From: Anticarsia gemmatalis
Lineage: Eukaryota; Arthropoda; Insecta; Lepidoptera; Erebidae
NCBI RefSeq assembly: GCF_050436995.1
Contig: NC_134745.1
Span: forward strand, 10,230,001 to 10,294,000
Direction of reading: 5' to 3'
Length of the DNA stretch: 64,000 nucleotides
The notes under the pieces are model-generated. The model was not told the DNA's origin. It ran no database searches and saw only the letters and a list, made by a program, of their open reading frames with translations. The translations under genes and the position numbers were made by a program. This document shows positions 12,101-27,100 of this stretch, in pieces. The first letter of the stretch is position 1. The number at the start of each line of letters is the position of its first letter.

Positions 12101-15100
12101 GGGTGTTCGACCGGTGGGACCGCTACGAGGGACGCATGAGACTCAAGATATGCGCGCACATCCTCCAGACCTTGCAGCACCTTTGCAATATCAGTACGTA
12201 TACGAAATGTTCTAAATGTAAAGTAAGTTTTCAGTTGCAGGTAAAGAGCCCATATTTTACGGATTGTTTCAATGCTAATGACAACTCGTAAATCAATTCA
12301 TACAGCACACGACAGCCAACAGCATGAAGTTATTTCGAAGGATACTCGATATTATTCTGATGCAATATTTTAAAGTTTGCGGCCTAATACAAAAAGCAAT
12401 AAGGAAAGGACTTAAAAGAGTAAATGTTTTGTTATAATTTTCAGAGGCTGGTCGACGGGCGCTATGTACGAAGAAACACGTACAGACACTGCACAGGTTT
12501 TGCTCGCAGTGTCCTGATGAGCCGGAGTTTGATGGACTCCTGGCAAGAGTGTGTTCGGTTATAACGTTGTGCTTGAAGCATCAAGCTTTGCCTGTACCCG
12601 CGTCTAGTCCAGCTACGTTTAACCTGAATCCAATCCTTAAAGGTACGTTTTATATTCGTTCGACAATTGTGTTTAAGTTCTATACAAAAGTTTCGACTTT
12701 TCGTTTACACCATATTTGATTATAGGAACGAACACATCATGGCCATGTCACGAAGACGAAGAAGATGCTGCGAATTCGGACTCTAAAACTGTAAATTCGG
12801 ACCTCGATGATGACGGTCCCGATGATCTGGAAGGTATCGATGAGTTCCCAGACATCGACTTCGATGAGGCTGAAATAAAAAATGAATCCACCGAAGAATC
12901 TACCGAAAAGACTCTTAACGCCAAAAGCGGCGATAGTTTACAAAGCTCGCTTTGGATCAATCCTAATGAGAGAGATATAGAAGACTTAAAAAAGTATGTA
13001 TGGTTGTTGTCTCTTAAAATACCACATATAGCTTTTGATTTTATAATATCTATTGTCTTAAATTATTTTTGATACACTTAAAAACATCGATAAATCTGAA
13101 CATCGTTTATTTTGCTATAAGGTACCTAAATCTACAACAGAAATATGTTTCAAAAAAACAATTGAAAAACGAAACATATTGATTACACAAGCAAAACAAA
13201 ATTCATTTTATTTTTATCCAACTGACTATGAAATTTGTTTCTTTACAGATATTTTATTTATTTCAAAGAGTTTGGTTCATACAACAAACAAATAAGACTA
13301 GTGAAGAGTCGGTCTAATTCTCGAGGATCTATATTAGAAGATTTTCTGCTGTCACAAGCTGGTGGACAGAAGAGTGTTTCCTCTACTCTAAACCTTACAT
13401 TAAATGCAGCTTTAGTGAGCTCTGATAGTGACAATTTCATGGGTAGCTCTCAACTTCCAAGCTATTTACAATATCATAAAGTACACGAAAGCAGTTGTAA
13501 GTATATTGCATGTTTAAAATTTTAATAAGCCGAGGTTAGTCTTACTAAAGATCATCATAGAAATAGAGAAACAATTTTAACCGAATCACTTGTTCCAGCC
13601 ACAACGTCGTGTTCATCGTTAAAAATACATAAAGACATTTCCAAATACAGTTCTTATGAATCCGTGTACTGCACCATATCGTCCAGGGTGAGGAGTGTGA
13701 TACCGTTCGTGAAAGTCGCGTACCCTGACATGATGGGAGGTCAGGGATACAACCAGCCCGAACCATTGAACAAGATGGAACGTAGTGCGTGCAGGTAACT
13801 ATTTAAATGACGTCATGATATCGTGACGAATGTGATAAACCCGCAATAGCTGGGAATAATTTGTGGCAAAAATAAATCAATATTTTAAAATGACTTGAAG
13901 TCTATTTTTGTATCGAGACAAAAGACTCGCGTGAGTGATGACACGCATCGTCTATTGTAGTCACCGTTTGAAAATGGATTTTCAAAATACTCGTAATACG
14001 TACTACCATTATCTTTATTTGTACTAATAATCGTTTTAAACAATTTGTATTATCAATGAAACTGTACTTTTTGATAAAGACCATTGTTTCGAACAGAACT
14101 TACTATTAATTTATGTTTACAAACTTCCATAATCTCTACAGGCCACAATGCCATCGAAGAATTTTAAATTGTCGTTTGTTGAGTTAAATTAATTTGTTAT
14201 TGTAAATGATTTCAGAATGAAGCTGTTATCGTGTGTGGATCGTGCGATCAACCCAGAAGCATACATGAACGAGACTGTATTCGATCTGGACACTCTTAAC
14301 ACCACGAACGTTAACAACGATGCTGCCGCACAAAAGAGGTACCTATATCGAAAATATCTACTTCAAATTAGACAGAAAACAGACAAGATTATGATCAGCA
14401 GATTAAGCAAGTTTAGTACCAACATTTATTAGATGGGTGACCGCATACTAGTGTTTAAGCATTCGGCTCCTTAGCCAACTTAGACAAAGCTTCCATATCA
14501 TGTTTTAAAGCAAATAAAATAATAATAATATCCATGAAACTAGGTTAAGTTATTCAATGTTCCATATTCTACCTCTACACTAAGATTATAAAAATGGTTT
14601 ATTACTTGCTAATCTTTGGTACAACTAATCTGATTTAGTAAATTCTTTCATTGATAAGAAGCTACGATGTTCCCGAGTGCTCGATTTAACTTTCTATCCT
14701 TAAATTAACAAACTGGTTCTTGTAATAGAAGTACTAAATAACTGAAATACTGAAAACGGGTATATATTAATATGTTGTTGTTTAGTTTCAGTGCAGAGAG
14801 TCTGTTCCTCAGCAACAGCGATGAACAAGAGATCACGAAAGTCAACAGCTTCTCGTCACGGTTGAGTTTCGAGTCCCGATTTGAGTCTGGAAATTTGAGG
14901 AAAGTTATTCAGGTAAGTCATTATTTTATTGGTTTGAGTCAATATCTAGTTATTTACAAATAGCAACACTTTTGCCCTTCGACAAAAACGAATATTTAAA
15001 AAGCTGCACCAGTAACAACGGATAAAAAAAAATTAAGCTTCAAAATCCACACACCTTTTTTAACTTTGCAAATAATTCTACGCTCTACGGTTCAAAACTC

Positions 15101-18100
15101 AAGCTCAACATAACTGCTTTATCATTCTTCATGCTTAAATTATACGTATTTCGCCAAGATGTATAATTTCAGGTAGGTCCGAGAGAATACGAGTTGATCC
15201 TGATGCCTGACGTGAACTCGACGAAGCGCCACCAGTGGTTCTACTTTGAAGTCCGCAACATGCAGCAGGGCCGACCCTACATCTTCAACATCGTGAACTG
15301 CGAGAAGTCTGACAGCCAGTTCAATTTCGGCATGAAACCTGTCATGTATTCTGTGAAAGAAGCCGTCAATGGCAGGCCAGGTAGATACTTTTTCATTCTC
15401 CTTTTTCAACGTTATTCAAACGAGGTTCTTCATAATTTTATTTATGTAATACCAAAAAAAAATCTGTTAAAAATATTTTCTCTCATTTATTCCACAAATA
15501 GTTACAATAGTTACATTTATAGAGGACTTAAATCTATAGGTACTTTACAATTTTACAACATAAACATGAAATATATGTACTAGATAAATCAATAAATGTA
15601 TCTAGTACCCTATGACGAGCGTAAAATTCTAAGTAAATATTGAATTTAAATGCTAAGTAAATATTTAAATCAAAACACATAGTTAGATAGTAAATTTATT
15701 TGTGATATCACTAATGTGTGGGTGAAAATTTGCACCTACAACGGGATCACTTGGATTACTGTTTTACCGATAAAATTTTCTTAATCTAATAAATTTCATA
15801 CTATAAGCGTTCGATAGAAAACGAGATCCGCCTTTTATCCCGTAATATAAACGTTAACTACACACATGTCTCCAATGGCATGTGTGACTATAAAATGTGA
15901 AGTATGCAGTTGTAGGCTTTTCGCCATTTACCACCTCATTTCAATCTGCACATAAATGACGTTTAAAAGACACGTAGAGTCTGAACTACGAACAGTTATA
16001 CTCAGTTGTACATACAAGATTTCCTAACATAGTATTGAAAAGTACCGCTGTATACATATCGAAAAAACAGCCGCACCTTACTACCTATAATGAAACACAT
16101 TTTCCGATAAAAATGTGGAACTTCGTTAACGAAGCTTTATTTTCTTGTGACATTGAATATATGTATAAAATCCAGTTTTTATTTTATAATGATATAATTG
16201 AAAGCTTCTTTCTACAAACACGTTTATTATCAAATGGTCGGCGATCCGTCTTCATTTAAATGACGTTGTAAAGGGGCTGTAGTAAGATTTGTAGTAGAAT
16301 ATTAAATGTAACGATGTCATTGCGGTGTACTTTGAAGCCTTAAATGTATTATGCCTGAGTCTCATCGATAACTTGCAAAATGATCGTGTCTACCATAAAC
16401 CTTGAAGTTTGCTACGCTAATGAGTATTTAGTACGGGCATTATAACTATTATTAGCTTTTTATACAAAGCCCGAGAACAAAGAGGAAAAAAGGCAGATTA
16501 TCCAAGTGATAGAACACAAGCGATAAGCGTTTTATGTATTTGTAGAGGCTTTTTTTACATATCCCTTCAGTCCTCGAGGTAAATACACTGTATTACTTCC
16601 TTTTTCTCCTGTCTTCATTTGCTAATAACGAAAAAAGATTTTAAAAAGGTGCTCTAACAATGTAACCTTATTGATTGTCAAGCATTTATTTGGTTCTTAA
16701 ATACAGATGTGTTATTTCAGGTTGGGTGAGAGCCGGCTCCGAGATCTGCTACTATCGCAACAGCTACCACTACGCGAACCAGAAGAATCACAACAAGTGC
16801 TACTTGACAGTGACGTTCAATATTGAGTTCCCTCACACCAACGACGTGGTCTACCTCGCCTACCACTTCCCCTTCACTTACTCTATGATGATGGTAAATT
16901 AATCCTCATTTTGCTATTACGAATTCTTTTTTATCCCATTACTGTCCCGCTGCAGGGCAAAGGTCTCCATCCAAACGAGGGAGGAGTTATGCCTTTAGTC
17001 CGCCATGCTGGTCAAGTGGTTGGGGACTTTGCATGCCCTCAATAAATTACATACTTATTACAATACAAAGTCCCATCCCCGAAATTTTAAGCCCGCGAAA
17101 CGGATTTTTATTATGTTTTACTTTTGAGCATAGTGAATCACAATTAAAGTTAACGTGTTAATTCAATGAGTTATGTAAATTGACTGAAATATAAAGATGT
17201 TGAAAGAAATCATGACGTTATTTCTCAAAGGGGTTTCTTCCCAGGTTCGTACTTGTTTCCAATAACACCTGTGAAATGTAGAAGAGTAGCAAATCTTTAT
17301 ATTCCAAGCATATTTTAGCTGTCGGGAATTGACTTAAAAATGTATGCTTGGAATAGAACACACGTAGATCGTTACTAATTAACACAATCTACAGGAGGTA
17401 ACTAGCCGAAGCTCTTAACTTGGCGATGCCAAGGTTTCCTCAGGGTGTTTAACCAAGCTTTCTGAAACTAGTTGTTGATTATGTTAAATCGTTTTTTTTT
17501 CTTCAGACTCGCATCTGGCAGTGGAGCCTGCAGATGCCCACAGGGTCGTACCTTCGTGCGGAACCTCTCTGCTACTCACTTAACAACAACGAGGTCCCGT
17601 TGCTTACGGTCTCGGCCGAGGACACGCCCGCTAATCCCATAGTGGTATGTCCACACATAATACTTCGAATACCAATAAACATGTTATTTTTTACCGCACA
17701 ATCTGTACCATTCCTTGCACATGTAATGATTTCTTGGTACAATTCTTCTAGTTAATATGTTAGAAAAAAAGACCGAGCAACGTTGTTCAAATAACTTAGT
17801 TTGAACTTTGAAGAATCGTTACTGAATCAGTTAACTGGTTTGTAGGGTGATTATTCAGGATTGCACTTGCTTTTTTCTTCAACAAATGCCAGATTACGTA
17901 ATTTATTTTGCATACCGGCTGATTGCACGCTGGTACAAACACTCACAATATTTTTTTTAATGTATCTATTAACAACATTCAGTACTACTGGTCGAACTGC
18001 AATCCACAGAGTTTCTTTTGCAAGACAATTTATTTACTTCTGATTGATATATGTATATTATCAGTTTTATTGATTTTATACAAATTTCTCTATTAACCAA

Positions 18101-21100
18101 ATTATTGTGTATACACGCGTGATTACCGCAATGATCAAATGCATACTTAAAGACAGTAATAAAATGTGTAACGCTGTCTATGTTAAATATGTATGTTTTA
18201 AACTAAATATATTTATTTAATTTTGCTCTCAAATAGCTAAAGTAACAGGCTTTGTATCTTTGCAAAACGATATTTCAAACTATCTAAAGATTCTGAAGAT
18301 ATATTATTTCTGAAGATATGTAAGATATGTTGGCTGTGCTCGGTGCGGTACACGTATGAACTGTTGTACGCAGGATCGTGAGATAGTGTTCCTGACGGCG
18401 CGCGTGCACCCCGGCGAGAGCAACGCGTCGTGGGTGATGGACGGCACGCTGGCCTGCCTGCTCGGCAGCTCGGCCGCCGCCTCGGCGCTGCGCCACAAGT
18501 ATGTGTTCAAGATCGTGCCCATGCTCAACGTGGAGGGAGTCATCAACGGGTGGTGAGTACAATAAAACATCTCTCCTTATTAAAGTATAAACTTTATTAA
18601 CTTCGCTACATCACTATTCTTTAAATTCTTGAGTTTCAACTTAATATACTTAACTAGGTACGTCACGTATATAAACACTATCTTATACCACTATTTCAAA
18701 TGATATGTCCGAACGATCAATATCCTTTCAATTTTCTTATATTAAATTAATACATTTTACGGTTTATTATCAAAAACATCGGAGATCTGACGTTTCTACG
18801 TTATTTACCTTAGCGAAGTGTAGGTACCTATACGTGGAATACTTATTTTGTGATATTCAATATTACGAAGACGGAGGCAAGTCGCACGCGCGCGAGTCGC
18901 CAGCACCTTCAACCTTAAAATCATATTGCCCCGAAATATACCTTCGAAATCCCCATAATCATTCGTGTACAAGCCTGAAATATTACGATACTAGAAGTCT
19001 CATTTACATTACGTGATATCGATATAACAAGGCGAACAGTGCACCCTCAACACGCAAGCATCTAGTGTAAAACATCTTAAAAATACGTATAAATGCCTCA
19101 AATTATTGAAATAATACTTTTGGTAGACTGAATACCTAAACGTCGCGAAAAAATAGCTGTACCGGCCGGGCGGTCACTAGTAGGCGGGGGGTGCCAGCAT
19201 GCCGCTGGCGTGGACGGAGTGCTCGGTGGCGTCCGGCTCGGCCGTGGAGGGCGCGTCGTCGGCGGGCGCGTCGCGCGGCTCGTGGCTCAGGTAGGCGGCG
19301 GGGTCGTCGCCCACCATGCCCTCGTCGTCGTCGTACGGGCCCTGCGTCGCCTCCTCCTTCTGCTCCGGCTCAGAGTCGTGCGCGTGGGCGTCGGCGGCGC
19401 GGGAGTAGTGCGAGTCGATCTGCGGCGACGACGCCAGCCCCAGTTTCTTGATGTGCGGCGACTGCAGGCCGTCCAACGAGGTCGGCCGCAGTTTGCCGAT
19501 GAGGTCGTTGAGGGTGAAGTGAGTCGGCAGGTGTTCGGAGCGCGGCGGCGGCGGCGACGACGACGTCAGTGGGTGCGCGGTCGTCGTCGTCGTCATCGAC
19601 AGCGGCTTCCTGTCGGTCAAACATACCGACCCTCGTGTTAGAGAGCCGCTTGTAAAATCTACACGTGTTTCGACCTTCAACGTGTTTAATCATCGGTCAT
19701 GTAACGTGTTAGAGACAGAAACAAGTAATCAAAACGTTAGTTATTTATATTAGTGATATTTTCAAACAAATTGTTATACACAAAACAGGAAGGAACTTAT
19801 TGATAAAGTATCACTTAAACAAGAGATACCAAGCAAAGCCCCCTTCACCCACCCACCAAATTCATTCATAAATTTTGAGTTAAAGTGACATATAAAAATA
19901 ACATTAAGTTAGAGACGTTAACGCCTTGATAGCCAAATATTGTCTGCTGGGTGTAGGGCTCTTGTTTGGTGGTTGGGTTGGCGCAGAGGCCTTATCCCGC
20001 GGGCCAGCACGCTATGAACATTGAATATCAATGTATATCCACGGTTTACACTTGAACTATGAATGTTAGCACACTGACTACAAATCTTAAACTAGTTTCC
20101 CAAATGTTATTTATAGTTAATCATGTCGTCGTTTAGACATGTTATGTACACGTGAACTCGAAAGCTGTGTATTCTGTGTAACAAAGCCGCTGAGTGTACA
20201 GTCGGTAGAGCGCGCGGCTAGTCGGGGAACGGGCCTCCGGAGACGGCTGGCATCTCACCTGGCATTACCCCTGCGCGGAGGACACGGGGATGGAGCCGTA
20301 GTTGTAGTAGTAGCAGCGCGTCTGCTCGCAGATGAAGTCTTTGATCTCTCCGCAGTGCTGCGGCTCCCAGTGGAACGTCGGCGCCTTCAGCGACACGCAT
20401 CCGTTTGTCATCACGTGCTCCGTTCTGGAATACCGACTAGTTTTTATGCAATATGCATTTTAAAACCGGTACTGGGAATTGAAAATTCATTGCCCTTTCG
20501 TGCTACGCTATTTATAAACGAGTTAACGTCGCCAGCAGAGCGCATCGTGGGAAAAACGCACAACCGACAATTTTCAAGAAAAGTTATTACACGACTTTAT
20601 GACATGGGAACGCCGGAACACTTGAATAGAATTGGATAATCTATGGATACAAAAAGGTCAAATGGTGGTAAGTGATCCGGCGATAGACAGTAAAGAGAGT
20701 TGTTTGGATTGTGTCGATATTTCTTAGTGATTTAATGTTGTTGTGTGGTGTCGTACCCATGCCTGGCGGTGCGCTGGGGCGCGGTGCTGCCCTGCGGCAC
20801 GTCGAGCGGGTCCATGCTGTCGTCCGCGTGCTGGCTGGGCGCGTCCACTGTTAGACGTCTCATGTAATTGAACGTCGCATTGAACGGAAGTCCCGTACTC
20901 ATCCACAGATACATGTCCGTGCCCAAGTTATTACCAGATGTCCAGAAGTCATATTTGTTATACCCTGAAATAAGACAAACGAGTATAAATATTTTTTGTC
21001 TAAACGGGCGATAGTTGATGGTACTGAACGAAAGCCAGGAATTGCTTCCTAGATTACTTAAAAAAGAAATTATAGCAAATCGTACTCGGTTTGGCTCAAA

Positions 21101-24100
21101 GAGATATGACATTTTGTAAAATTGCATTGGCTATAAATTAGAATCTTACCTGCATTAGTAAGATAGGTTGTTATGGAGTCAGCTTTTTCCTTTGTTTCGA
21201 AAGATGCGAGCTGCAAGCCTAATGATCTGTAACAACAAAAAATCTCATTAGACAATTATTAGTTGCATCCACAATTGCATCGTGTAATTATTTAATCATT
21301 ATAATAAATGAGGACCCGAGACCTATACAACGTTCCTAAAAATAAATACAGCCCCACAACGTGTTATTAACTAAAACGGTTTTTATAAAGCTCCTTAACT
21401 ATTGCGATCGTTTATTCACCGAGACGCTACATTTACTTAACAACAGCTACACAATTAACCTGCATATACGTATAATAATAGGTGTTAAAAGTATTTATTC
21501 TGCATCCATTAAGTACTACAAGTTGCACTGAACTCTATTTATCGACGAGCAATTTATTCGCGTAAAGACAGCCCGTTCCGTCCGTGGCCTTGCCAAGATG
21601 GGACCGCATTCCTACACTAAGTTCAGAAAACTCTGAGGGATTAAAAACCTCTACAACTACTCGCTACGCCCCGTAACTACACGTTGAGCTCTTAGGAAAA
21701 TTATAATTATCTTAAAGTGCAATGTCCCTCTCTGAATAAAGAACAGCAAGTCCTTAACAATTACATTATATTTTATTGTAATTAGTTCCAATAATATAAT
21801 AACATCGTAACACATCCTGCAATTGCTCGCCAAAACTGATTCCCGATTGAGAGGCAGGCCACGTTTCACTCAACTTTTTTTAAATGAACATCAGAAATTA
21901 TACACCACTTGAATTCATCATGAACTTCTGCTGAATATTTACTCGGCTACTTTTAAGTCATCTTCGGCATACTTAACTGCCATATTTCTTTTTGTCCCCT
22001 GTCTGGCACCAAACATTGAAAAATCAGGTTTTATGATGATTTTAACTTTATTTATTTTCGGATCGTAATCCTTTTTTTTTCGAAGACTAACAAGTCATCA
22101 TCACTTATTTTTCTTTATTTTAGTTTAATTTAAACTAGACAAGTGCGACTACGTAAGTAATACTACTTTTAATTCGTTTAAATTATTATATGGATCAAGT
22201 TGAGTGATAAGTAATAAAACGGGCAACAATCGCTTGTCCTCGTCGCTCGTCGTCACTCGTCGTCACATCGGTACCGCTAGTTAGTTTTTGTCGTGGCGAT
22301 CAAAGCAAACCGTAACACGACTTGAAGCAGTTTGTAAATTATCCACGGGTCCGGTGTTATTGCGACCGGTGACCGCGACGCATGAGCATAAAACTTGTCG
22401 TCACGCAGCACCTGCTCCTGAATTGCATCTCGTCACGCTTGTCACGACGCCAATTCGAGTCATATTTTACGACGATTTTGCCGCGACCTTAATCGATTTC
22501 TTAGTTCCATTATTTTCCTCGTACACGTTATTTACTTAGCGATACAGATATTATGGGTAGAGCTTTTTACCATCGCTAACAATCAGAACCGTAAATAGGT
22601 CGTGACTTGGACGCGCTGGAAGGACATCGTGACCGAGCTACGGGGCTACTGACCTTTCACAGCAATTTAAGCGTGCACGTGGTCGGATCTAGATTGCAGA
22701 GTACGGCACCTCTACAGTGGCGCTTACTGCACAATGCCACTTTTGAACGAAACGAAGCGTTTTCTAGCTTAGGAAATCATTATTCGTTTGGAACAGACTA
22801 ACGGGCGATTTACATATTGGCGGAAGGTAAAGGAAATGTATTCCAAACGCGCACGATCACTTCCAGAGAGTGAATAGCGGAGTGATACTTATACGTGGAG
22901 TATGGATTCATAATATTTTCTTCAACTATTTTATTAATGTATAATCTTCATTTATCCATTATTTGTACCATATGTTTTTATTTATTTAAAAACGTCTAGC
23001 TATGCTCAGCTTTCATTTAGCTTTCGGAGTACAAAAGCTCAAGGAATTGGTCCGCGATGATACAGATAATATTGTGTCGTTTTCTCTGTACCATGTAACG
23101 GTAATGTAAATGACCCTGCACTTCCTGGTGGCAAGGCGTCCAAGCACACCTAGGCGCGCTTGTTAACGCGGACCCAACTCTACTTACGTTACAGCTCGAA
23201 CAGAACACGACACACCAGATAAGAACATACGAAGTCACGATTACAGAATATTTATCTCACGAGGAGTGCCTGTGCTGTAACCACCCCGAGATTCACATCT
23301 TGCCCAGCACTTTTAAATACGTAGCTATTGCTACGAAGACATTATTATAGTTCATCTCACCTGCAGTACTGATAAGCGAGGAAATAGTTGAGCTCCGGGC
23401 TGTAGGGGTTCATCCTTGAAATGAAATATTGCACGCCATCTAATTGTATAGTTGTTATCCTTTGAGCTGAAACAATAGAGAAATGTATATAAAACACTAT
23501 TGCTATCGTACATGTTTGGAAAACAATCCTATTGCATAATTAATTGTATTAGATTTCACAACTTGCGTATTAAAATAAACTTAAGCAAAAACAGCACGAA
23601 ATAAAATTTGTGTTGCAATATTATAAACTGAGGTTTTAGATAAATGACAATGGATCTTGACATGGAAATGAATATGACCCGGATAATAACGCGGCCCTCA
23701 TTCATTTCATTCATCGCGTTAAATGCGAGTGTTACGAGCGCGACGCCTCCTCAGTCCTCGGCTCCATTACCTTGTGATTTACGTCACACGGCTCATCACA
23801 TGACATACACATTATGCTCATCCATACACCCATACACATATTTTGATTGTACTAAAGCACGGATAGATATATGTACATTATTCTACAGTGCGTGAGTGCT
23901 ATCTACCTTTCTTCCTACGCGACCCTGTCTCGTATTACGTTCAGTAATGTATTCCCACACCTCTTTTCACCACTGCTTAATATTTTAGGCACGGTACCTG
24001 AAGTTCATTGTAAAAAGTTTGCAATTGAGCACGTCATTTTCATACTACGATTGCAGTATAATGCATGGACGTGGAATACATACGACACAAAGTGTTTCGC

Positions 24101-27100
24101 GGTCGGCCTCCCGCTGCGATTTGACGACGCTAATTATATTCAATGACCGCGGTTTTGTGGTCAACCGCAAACTTTTATTAGGTACTTCCTAATTTAACGA
24201 AGAACGAAAGCAATTTTACATGTTATGTCTTCATTAACAAATATAAAAATCGAAAACTGGTCAGAATTAGAAGATGACTTAAATCGATACTTTTTCCAAA
24301 TAATATATCGAACTGTTGTAGAACTGTTTTTTGAAAATTCTCCAACGATAATTTAACCGATACATAAATTAAATGTATTTTAAAACAAAATTGAATTTTG
24401 AAGTGGAGACTAAGTACAGCGGCAGCGTGCGCAAGTTGTAGATAGCGGTCAATACACCTTGATAAATAGATTAGAAATGCAGTGTCATCCACTTTAAGAA
24501 GCATCGACGCGAATCTCACGCTTGGCCGAGCACGAAATACCGCGCACTGCATCTTTACAACCACGACCATATTAAACAAGACCACGACCACGCTCCTACA
24601 AACAAAACCAAGATTTTGTTTTCTTAAGAAAGTAACGACACAGCATTGAGACCTCCTATATATAGCATGTCGTGCCGTGTCCCGCCAAATGCAATTGTAA
24701 ACCCATTTCCAACAATTCACAAAGGAAACGAAGATTTTGTCTTCATCCTGTCTTCTTCCATGCGCAGTATGCACACTTTATTAAACCATCAAGAGAGTGA
24801 TTAATAATATGCAATTAAATGTATCCTGCTTCGTGTTGAACGCTGGTTGAGTGGAGTAAGAAGCTTCACGTCGCTCCTCTGATTTACATACTAGTTGTAA
24901 TGGTAGCCCATTAATTGGCTCAGTATTGATAGATGCCTTGTCACTCGTTCTCACGAACACTTGCATAGATACGAGCAAATTTATTCCCCAGCAACATGCT
25001 ACATTAGAAGCGTCCCGCTTTTAATCAACGCCTTAAGACATAGTACGGATGTAAGTGGCGTGATGCTGGTAAAAAATACTCTGATGATATTTGACCACTG
25101 TACAGGGTTTATTAACTTGATCACAAAGAAGCGAGTGATAGATACCTCATCTTCGACTTGGCGAATAAGCATTTGATTTGATTTATTGATTGATGATTTA
25201 AGTTAGTAAGTATTTGATTTGTAAATAGATTATATTCCTGTTAAATATTTACGTAGGTACATTGAACAGAAACATATTCTGACACATGAACGTAAATATT
25301 CTATTGCATTGAACAGTATTATATTCAGACACTGAATGGTATATTGTGTGCGCTCTTAAGAACCCTGAGTTCTACAACTCAGCTTTACTCGGTTATTAGA
25401 GGTCCTGAGCCTGCGATTGGAATCCATGCATAATGTAGCCTCATGCATAAACGATGTCGCGCATTACTTGCTTACTTCGCTTTTACTTCTTGTTCGAGCT
25501 TTTCCTTGATGAATGCCGCATTCTCTAGTCACTTTATTTACCCAAAGCGATTTGTCTTCTCTTACGACTCAGCCATTCAATCCCCAAGTCTAGACTACCC
25601 AATTCATTTAACAAATTTCATTTCATTCAACTTCACCCGGAAGAATACAAATTCGTAACAAATTTATGTACATTCGGTAGATTGATTTATAGGCGTAATA
25701 TGCAAATACAGTTTGTATTCGCTGATTGCAATCAGACATAAGGCAAGCCATGACTTCCGACGCGACGTTTGCACTCATGTTAGCAGTAATGAACCGATTC
25801 AATATGAATAATCTTACACTTGTGTGATTACAAAGCAATATAAGGGTATAAAAGGTTCGCTGAGGAACGTTTAGAAAGTGGTGAGTGACAGCGAGACGAG
25901 TGTACACGGGCAACAATGAGCGTCGGGGAGGCGGGTCACGTCGCGTGAGTCATGCGCGCGCGCCGCATACTGATGAACGACATCGGCACTCCTGTCCCGT
26001 ACCACGCCGTCGTCATCGGAACCACCGAGACGTGGATGGCACTGTTCCATATCGTACAGAGCTAGTTTTGAAGGCGCTACTATGTGACCAGGGCTGTCGA
26101 TGATAGTTTTTCCAATGATAGAGTAGCAAGTAACTATAAACTTTATTAAATGGCATTCATTTCCTTACAAGGTTCGCGAAGCAACTATAATATGGCTATG
26201 GAGCTAATGTTCGTAGTGTCCCTTGGAACATAGTAACTCAACCCTAGAAACGTAGGGGTGAGTGCACTCGGCTGCCATGGGCGGCGCCGCCGATGGCTGG
26301 ATATCCGGCGAGCTCATCCACCGGACGCTAACGGGCCGCTGTCCAAAAACTTGTCGCAAATGTCATGTGGTGAAGCGCGGCGCGCAATCGCAAACGACAT
26401 CGCGATTTGCACTCGTTGATTTTTGCCGATTGCAATTTGAGATAGCTATTTATAGCTGAAGCGTTCAATGTGCACTCCGTGAAGGTACCGTATCCCACTA
26501 ATAGCTGTTTATGGACACAAAAGAATGTAGCGGCAAAAAATACACTGATATCAGAAAAGACTGTTGTGTCACAACATTAGGGTTAGAAAATTTTATTACA
26601 TGACCAAACTGAGATTTTGTGTGTTGTCTCGCAGTAATTATAAAGGTGATCAATAAACAGTAACGGATTCTTACCGACTTATATCGCGGAAAATAATATT
26701 AGGTCGGGGAAAAAAAAGGCTTTTCGCATTATAGTAGGTATGTATGAACTTGTAATAAAATCTCTTTGGCTTCAAGAATCACAATGAGTACACGGTTCTT
26801 TAGGTTTCTTTCAGTGAGCTCGTGAGGTACCCAAATATCGAGATTTTTGTGTAGACAAAAGATTTTATTAGAAATTCATACATACTATAATGCGAAAAGA
26901 CCTTTTCCCCGACCTAGAACTTAGATGCAACATAACACAAGACGTATACGTAACAAAAAAGTAGTTGGTTTAAATATAAAGTATATTTCCGATAGCGTTA
27001 CGTGTCCTTTTTTAATGAATTCAGAGGATGTCGGCGCAAAATCGCGGATATCGTTACTCAATCACCTATCTGACGTACTATCGGAAGTTGGCAGATGTAG

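Noticed and set aside
19191..19693. Long Arg/Val/Ala-rich open frames on both strands at the lectin last exon
   Set aside because: Shadows of a GC-rich coding exon; only one minus-strand frame continues the lectin with correct splice phase.
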